A stretch of 64,000 bases of DNA from Salvelinus alpinus (taxonomy: Eukaryota; Chordata; Actinopteri; Salmoniformes; Salmonidae). Below, one piece after another: positions 39,822 through 64,000 of this stretch (position 1 is the stretch's first letter; every line of letters begins with the position of its first letter). A program made the translations under genes and the position numbers. The stretch is from positions 14,067,190-14,131,189 of the forward strand of contig NC_092092.1 of assembly GCF_045679555.1 (NCBI RefSeq). The letters are read 5' to 3'. The notes beneath the pieces are model-generated. The model did no database searches. It was not told where the DNA came from and saw nothing but the letters and a program-made list of their open reading frames with translations.

Positions 39822-40142
39822 TTATTATTATACCTACAGGGGTCCTAAAATTCTAAATCAAATAGATAAATGATCCATGGTATGACCATTAGGAGTGCTT
39901 TATTTAAAAGCAGGATTACATGATACAAATGAACATGAGATTGTCATTCTGTCCTTGCTCAAACATTACATACCATACATGCACCATACTTGGATGTACA
40001 TGGTGTCAGACTGACCTTCGGAGGAGGGTGCTATTGTCATCGTGAAGCCATAAACAAAGGGTTACGCACCCTGGGGGATTTTGTCCCCTCCTCTGCCCTC
40101 ATGAATAGCCTGCCTTAGACACACACTTCTGCTTCCAAATAC
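39822..40142. other. Myosin upstream region
   Basis: Directly upstream of the myosin promoter. Contains CANNTG words, but nothing else that I can support individually. Confidence 0.3.
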
Positions 40143-40239
40143 AGATCTTTTAAAATAATCAGAGTAACTTTTGCATCGGCCCATCTCCATATAGGGCTGA
40201 GCAACAGCCTTTATAAAGAGGGTTGCAGGTCTGGAGAGA
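40143..40239 (+). promoter_or_regulatory. Putative muscle promoter of the myosin gene
   Basis: A TATA box (CTTTATAAAG, 40209-40218) lies about 30 bases before the inferred first exon. Just upstream are an A/T core TTTTAAAATAATC (40149-40161), close to MEF2 sites, and TCCATATAGGGC (40186-40197), close to a CArG box. This A/T-core, CArG-like, TATA order is common in sarcomeric promoters. Factor binding is inference. Confidence 0.55.
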
Positions 40240-40282
40240 AACAGACCAGGGAGACACAAAGCACCGGACTGTCATCCTAAAG
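40240..40282 (+). other. Myosin 5' noncoding exon 1
   Basis: Inferred from the TATA box position and a strong donor (CCTAAAG|GTAAGC). Sarcomeric myosin heavy chain genes usually start with two short noncoding exons. The start is approximate. Confidence 0.55.
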
Positions 40283-40430
40283 GTAAGCACATAGTCTGCT
40301 GAGGAAGACTCATGATTAAAGGACCTAACAACTATGATTCCCACAGCATCACAAGGCACCAATCAGCAAATAAATAACTGGTCAGGTGATTGATGTTGGT
40401 CTTTGTATTTGTCTATTTCGTTCTCAGCAG

Positions 40431-40475
40431 AGATCCTTTCTACCAAACCAAGAGGTGACCACTGACCAACAACAG
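40431..40475 (+). other. Myosin 5' noncoding exon 2
   Basis: Acceptor TTCTCAGCAG| and donor CAACAG|GTAAGG enclose a 45-nt segment without ATG. An acceptor three bases earlier (40428) is equally possible. Confidence 0.55.
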
Positions 40476-40754
40476 GTAAGGAATGTGAACTTCCACACTA
40501 AGGTTGTAGAGTGTAGATACACTCTCTTGACTAAGGCTCAGGCCTACCTATATATATTTAAAGTCATGGCATGCATTTTCTTGGTTGTTGAAGTTGTTGT
40601 TGTGAAATAGTTTTTATAGTGGTTTACAGCAGTACATTTTGCCTTAACTGTATCTGCAATTAATTGAATTTGGGCCATCGAAAGTCTGACTGGAATGAAG
40701 GTGATTTAATGTGTAATTCATTATACAAGAGCACGTGTTGAGGATTGAAGACAG

Positions 40755-42716
40755 CAGTCTCTCTATCTTGAGATAAACTTGTTATCCAGGTCAGTCTCTC
40801 TATCTTGAGATAAACTTGTTATCCAGGTCAGTCTCTCTATCTTGAGATAAACTTGTTATTCAGGTCAGTCTCTCTATCTTGAGATAAACTTGTTATTCAG
40901 GTCAGTCTCTCTATCTTGAGATAAACTTGTTATTCAGGTCAGTCTCTCTATCTTGAGATAAACTTGTTATCCAGGTCAGTCTCTCTATCTTGAGATAAAC
41001 TTGTTATTCAGGTCAGTCTCTCTATCTTGAGATAAACTTGTTATTCAGGTCAGTCTCTCTATCTTGAGATAAACTTGTTATTCAGGTCAGTCTCTCTATC
41101 TTGAGATAAACTTGTTATCCAGGTCAGTCTCTCTATCTTGAGATAAACTTGTTATTCAGGTCAGTCTCTCTATCTTGAGATAAACTTGTTATTCAGGTCA
41201 GTCTCTCTATCTTGAGATAAACTTGTTATCCAGGTCAGTCTCTCTATCTTGAGATAAACTTGTTATTCAGGTCAGTCTCTCTATCTTGAGATAAACTTGT
41301 TATTCAGGTCAGTCTCTCTATCTTGAGATAAACTTGTTATTCAGGTCAGTCTCTCTATCTTGAGATAAACTTGTTATTCAGGTCAGTCTCTCTATCTTGA
41401 GATAAACTTGTTATCCAGGTCAGTCTCTCTATCTTGAGATAAACTTGTTATTCAGGTCAGTCTCTCTATCTTGAGATAAACTTGTTATTCAGGTCAGTCT
41501 CTCTATCTTGAGATAAACTTGTTATTCAGGTCAGTCTCTCTATCTTGAGATAAACTTGTTATTCAGGTCAGTCTCTCTATCTTGAGATAAACTTGTTATT
41601 CAGGTCAGTCTCTCTATCTTGAGATAAACTTGTTATTCAGGTCAGTCTCTCTATCTTGAGATAAACTTGTTATTCAGGTCAGTCTCTCTATCTTGAGATA
41701 AACTTGTTATTCAGGTCAGTCTCTCTATCTTGAGATAAACTTGTTATTCAGGTCAGTCTCTCTATCTTGAGATAAACTTGTTATTCAGGTCAGTCTCTCT
41801 ATCTTGAGATAAACTTGTTATTCAGGTCAGTCTCTCTATCTTGAGATAAACTTGTTATCCAGGTCAGTCTCTCTATCTTGAGATAAACTTGTTATCCAGG
41901 TCAGTCTCTCTATCTTGAGATAAACTTGTTATTCAGGTCAGTCTCTCTATCTTGAGATAAACTTGTTATTCAGGTCAGTCTCTCTAGCTTGAGATAAACT
42001 TGTTATTCAGGTCAGTCTCTCTATCTTGAGATAAACTTGTTATCCAGGTCAGTCTCTCTAGCTTGAGATAAACTTGTTATTCAGGTCAGTCTCTCTATCT
42101 TGAGATAAACTTGTTATTCAGGTCAGTCTCTCTAGCTTGAGATAAACTTGTTATTCAGGTCAGTCTCTCTATCTTGAGATAAACTTGTTATTCAGGTCAG
42201 TCTCTCTATCTTGAGATAAACTTGTTATTCAGGCCAGTCTCTCTATCTTGAGATAAACTTGTTATCCAGGTCAGTCTCTCTATCTTGAGATAAACTTGTT
42301 ATCCAGGTCAGTCTCTCTATCTTGAGATAAACTTGTTATTCAGGTCAGTCTCTCTATCTTGAGATAAACTTGTTATTCAGGTCAGTCTCTCTATCTTGAG
42401 ATAAACTTGTTATTCAGGTCAGTCTCTCTATCTTGAGATAAACTTGTTATTCAGGTCAGTCTCTCTATCTTGAGATAAACTTGTTATTCAGGTCAGTCTC
42501 TCTATCTTGAGATAAACTTGTTATTCAGGTCAGTCTCTCTATCTTGAGATAAACTTGTTATTCAGGTCAGTCTCTCTATCTTGAGATAAACTTGTTATTC
42601 AGGTCAGTCTCTCTATCTTGAGATAAACTTGTTATTCAGGTCAGTCTCTCTATCTTGAGATAAACTTGTTATTCAGGCCAGGTCAGTCTCTCTATCTTGA
42701 GATAAACTTGTATTTC
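40755..42716. repeat. 37-bp minisatellite in the myosin 5'UTR intron
   Basis: About 53 copies of CAGTCTCTCTATCTTGAGAT + AAACTTGTTATTCAGGT. Variants are few (TTATCC, TAGCTTG, CAGGCC). Each unit holds the near-palindrome TATCT-TG-AGATA, with a GATA motif on each strand, and the join TTATTCAG|GTCAGT looks like an acceptor directly followed by a donor. Confidence 0.95.
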
Positions 42717-43683
42717 AGCCAGGACACCAATTGAGAATCCTAGCCAAGAGTAACATTTTATTGAAGCCATACAAATATTATTATGACACGATCATTAAGC
42801 ATTATAAGACTTGTCATAAGTGACTACGAACTGCTTATAATATGTAAGTATTGTTGCGAACAGCGGGGCAGGGAAGCGAACCCGGGTCGCTGGGGAGAAA
42901 GTCAAACACATCGCACTGACAGGGTTAACTCACTTAGGGGGGAATTGTAACATGGCTCACATTAGTGAGGATCGTTACACTTCCCGCTCCGAACAGGAAA
43001 GAAGCATCCCAGTGCCTCGACCACATCAGCCCCCTCACACGTCTGTCTGTGCGTTCCCATGGCACCCATCCCACTTCTAACACCAATTGTTGACCTACTT
43101 GGTGAGAATCGTAACGTGGCTCATATTAGCGAGAATCGCTACAGTATTCTATTACAAGAAGCTAGAGTTATTATCAGTCATTTAGAACCTATTATAAATT
43201 GCCACATAGAAAGACAACATATATGTTAAGTTATGAAACATTGTAAGGACTCATACATATAACAGTAATAACAATACATTATAACTGTACACCACAACCC
43301 ATTAACACTAAATAAACCATGTCAGAATCTGTCAGCATCTCATTCAAAATGGAATTTGCTAATACAGTATTAACCATTGCCTAATGATTCTGAAGACTGA
43401 AGGTCCAATCCCTGTGATGTAAAAAAAAATTAACTCTCTTCTTTAGCATGTACCCTACAAAAACACGTATTCACTGTGAAACAAAACGAAAGGAACATAA
43501 AACTGCATATCAATTCAAAAAAGCACAGGATAAATACTATTTTAAAACTATCCTGGAAAGACAGTTTTCAATTTTGATTCAACAGACAATTTTCAGGTTT
43601 ACTAACTAATGTTAATGTCAGAATGGGATCTTTTGAATGACACTGTGGATTGATGTAGATATTCTCTGTTCCTCCCTGTACAG
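42717..43683 (+). other. Rest of the myosin 5'UTR intron
   Basis: 42850-43150 is GC-rich with a repeated motif (GTGGCTCATATTAGCGAGAA, and GGCTCACATTAGTGAGGATC), possibly a decayed mobile element of unknown class. The rest is AT-rich. It ends at the acceptor CCCTGTACAG before the first coding exon. Confidence 0.35.
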
Positions 43684-43691
43684 ATTTCAGG

Positions 43692-61975
<18,284 letters not shown>

Positions 61976-61996
<21 letters not shown>

Positions 61997-62100
61997 AGCT
62001 CTCAGACGGACCTTTCTGAAAATCTCCTGACTGTAGTCCTTTAGTGTGTCTCTATTCTCCCATGTAACATGAGCCGAATAAAGACAATTGAAATTGCATC
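61976..62100 (+). CDS. Myosin terminal exon B (K-G-H-D-E-E-stop) and 3' UTR
   Basis: Acceptor TCTGCCACAG, then AAAGGACATGATGAAGAGTG + A: six codons and TGA (61994-61996), in the same phase as exon A. A polyadenylation signal AATAAA follows at 62077. Either exon 60290 joins here directly, or this is the last UTR exon after exon A. The coding-like start shows it arose as, or still is, an alternative terminal exon. Confidence 0.7.
62077..62082 (+). terminator. Polyadenylation signal of the myosin gene
   Basis: AATAAA in CCGAATAAAGAC, 81 bases after the stop of terminal exon B. Confidence 0.75.
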
Positions 62101-62370
62101 TCTGTGTATTGCTTGTAATATGTTACGCTGTGTGGCAAAGGGTTTTCATGTCTGGTATAGACATAAGGTTGATGCTATTATGAATAGGAATTCCAGACAT
62201 TTTGGAAGAAGGAAATTCACAATTTCTTTTTTTACACAATTATGTAAACACTGGTTTTAATAGATTTTAATAGAATATATTGATAACTTACTTCAAGTGG
62301 TACCATAGAAAAAGACAAACGTTTAACATATACATGTATCGTCTACATTTTTATAAAATTGGAAGTAATA

Positions 62371-62670
62371 CAGTGAGCTCCAAAAAGTATTGGGACAGTG
62401 CATGTTTTATTTGTTTGTTTTGGCTCTGTATTCCAGCACTTTGGATTTGAAATGGTACAATGACTATGAGGTTAAAATGCAGAGTGTCAGCTTTAATTTG
62501 AGGGTATTTCTATCCATATCGGATGAACAATTTAGAAATTACAGCACTTTTTGTACATAGTTCCCCCATTTTAGGGGACCAATAGTTTTGGAACAAATTC
62601 ACTTGTGTGTATTAAAGTAAAACAAGTAAAATATTGGGTCCCATATTCATAGCACACAATGATTACATTA
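62371..62670. mobile_element. Tc1-like element end, truncated
   Basis: CAGTGAGCTCCAAAAAGTAT + TGGGACAG and the following TTTGGATTTGAAATG, CAGCTTTAATTTGAGGGTAT match one arm of a long-inverted-repeat salmonid element, as I recall it. The other arm is missing. Confidence 0.7.
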
Positions 62671-62689
62671 ATAATTTTAATATGACTCT

Positions 62690-63310
62690 TGAAATATTGT
62701 ATTTTCACTGTGTTTCAAATATGTAACTCACCCCTTGGATTCGGTCTTATGAAGCAAAATGGTGAAATGGTGTTTTTTACGTTGGATAAAAGTAGAGACT
62801 CAGAGTTACAAAATGGTTTATCATACACTACAGTTGAGGAACAATGGGGAAGTAATTCTGCTTTCACTTTTGAGAAAATGGCCTTTGAATGTTTTGGTAT
62901 CTAGTGAAGAGCTCTTCTTTGTTTAAACCCATTCAGCATCGTTCAAACCTTCTTAAGCTTTAGCCCCACCCATCTCGTTTCGCTCTCGGAGGAGCTCACA
63001 CTTGACGCTCTGGCCGATGATTTGTTTACCTCTGGATAACATGAAAATAACCTAACCAGCTCTGCTGGCAACAATTTCATTACGCTTTTTTTCAGACGTT
63101 TACTGACACCGGCCATATTCACTGGGTGTTATACACACGTTACGTAACGTTAGCTAACGAGCCAGCCAGCCAACGTTAGCTAGTTAAACAACAATGAACA
63201 CAGTGCCAAATCATGTCGTTACTACCCTGCATGAATACGGCTCTGGGTTACGAATAATAACGTCAACTAGGGAGCCAGCCAGCCAACGTTAGCTAGCTAG
63301 CTAACAGTAC
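62690..63310. repeat. Interspersed repeat, class unknown
   Basis: Contains AGCCCCACCCATCTCGTTTC, GGCCGATGATTTGTTTACCT and twice CCAGCCAGCCAACGTTAGCT (63161, 63277). A high-copy salmonid sequence in my recollection; no coding frame of note. Confidence 0.45.
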
Positions 63311-63489
63311 ACTTGAAATGCTTGAAATGAAAGCACTTTGTCAAAATTAGAAATATTCATGTATTCATGTCTCAAATATTCATGAAATTTTAAATATTCA
63401 TGTATTCATGTCTCAAATATTCCCTAATTTATGGATTTTCAAATGACTGGGAATACAGATATGCATCTGTTGGTTACAGATACATGAAG

Positions 63490-64000
63490 GAAAAAAGTAG
63501 GGGTGTGGATCAGAAAACCAGTCAGTATCTGGTGTGATCACCATTTGCCTAATGCAGCCCGACACATCTCCTTCACATAGAGTTGATCAGGCTGTTGATT
63601 GTGGCCTGTGGAATGTTGTCCTACTCCTCTTCAATGGCTGTGCGAAGTTGCTGGATATTGGAACTGGAACACGCTGTTGTACATGTTGATCCAGAGCATC
63701 CCAAACATGCTCAATGGGTGACATGTCTGGTGAGTATGCAGGCCATGGAAGAACTGGGACATTTTCAGCTTCCAGGAGTTGTGTACAGATCTTGCGACAT
63801 GGGGCCGTGTATTATCATGCTGAAACATGAGGTGATGGCGGTGGATGAATGGCAGGACAATGGGTCTAAGGATCTCGTCACGGTATCTCTGTGCATTCAA
63901 ATTGCCATCGATGAAATGCAATTGTGTTGTTGTCCGTAGCTTAACCCCACCGCCACCAGGGGGCACTCTGTCTTCAACGTTGACATCAGCAAACCGCTTG
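63490..64000 (-). pseudogene. Tc1 transposase fragment at the window edge
   Basis: On minus: VPPGGGGVK-like start, FIDGNLNAQRYRDEILRPIV, HHLMFQHDNTRPHVARSV with a catalytic Asp, then frame changes through WKLKMSQFFHG (family ENVPVLPWP) and MLNGLHTHQTCHPLS-like remains. The N-terminal part lies beyond 64000. It is a fifth Tc1-related family and is broken by small indels. Confidence 0.75.

Noticed and set aside
62689..62904. 71-codon plus frame
   Set aside because: Lies in an interspersed repeat; no recognisable domain or splice context.

Overview
The window is vertebrate nuclear DNA, almost certainly from a salmonid fish. Evidence: HpaI-type tRNA-derived SINEs (38492, 58598, 61337), several salmonid-type Tc1 transposons, a teleost L2 LINE with the conserved fish 3' tail, and host genes split by GT-AG introns. 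It is not bacterial: there are no operons, ribosome binding sites or CRISPR. All calls come from reading the sequence; family names are from memory and no database was searched.

Layout. 1-4100: minus-strand endogenous retrovirus relic (env fragment, degenerate interior, tRNA-iMet primer site, 5' LTR). 4286-5481: 36-bp minisatellite. 5906-9400: near full-length L2 LINE on minus. 9934-12768: a palindromic MITE whose two arms have each grown into a minisatellite. 12792-17940: last four coding exons of a cyclophilin; its last intron holds a three-level transposon nest with an intact Tc1 transposase. 19240-24510: interspersed repeats, a LINE endonuclease fragment with an in-frame 81-bp array, a solo LTR, a 22-bp array and one ARL2-like exon. 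26043-30222: small MITE and tandem arrays. 30335-37993: a dead piggyBac element swollen by two internal minisatellites and a Tc1 insertion. 38492-39821: SINE and L2 tail.

40143-62100 holds the best gene: a complete sarcomeric myosin heavy chain of slow/cardiac type on plus. I could place a TATA box, two 5' noncoding exons and 36 coding exons plus a terminal one. The exon lengths sum to 5811 nt, 1936 residues and a stop, with the P-loop at residues 178-185. Two tandem terminal exons encode almost the same C-terminus. Introns carry 37-bp, 40-bp, 4-bp and 12-bp arrays, SINEs, MITEs and Tc1 relics.

The strongest theme is tandem repetition. About 17 kb (roughly a quarter) is minisatellite, and at least six arrays are visibly amplified from functional or transposon sequence next to them: MITE arms, LINE endonuclease codons, piggyBac transposase codons, piggyBac 3' sequence, and the 3' splice site of a myosin exon. 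I saw no unknown enzyme system. The most unusual signals are the myosin splice-site array, the two-armed MITE array and the duplicated terminal exon.
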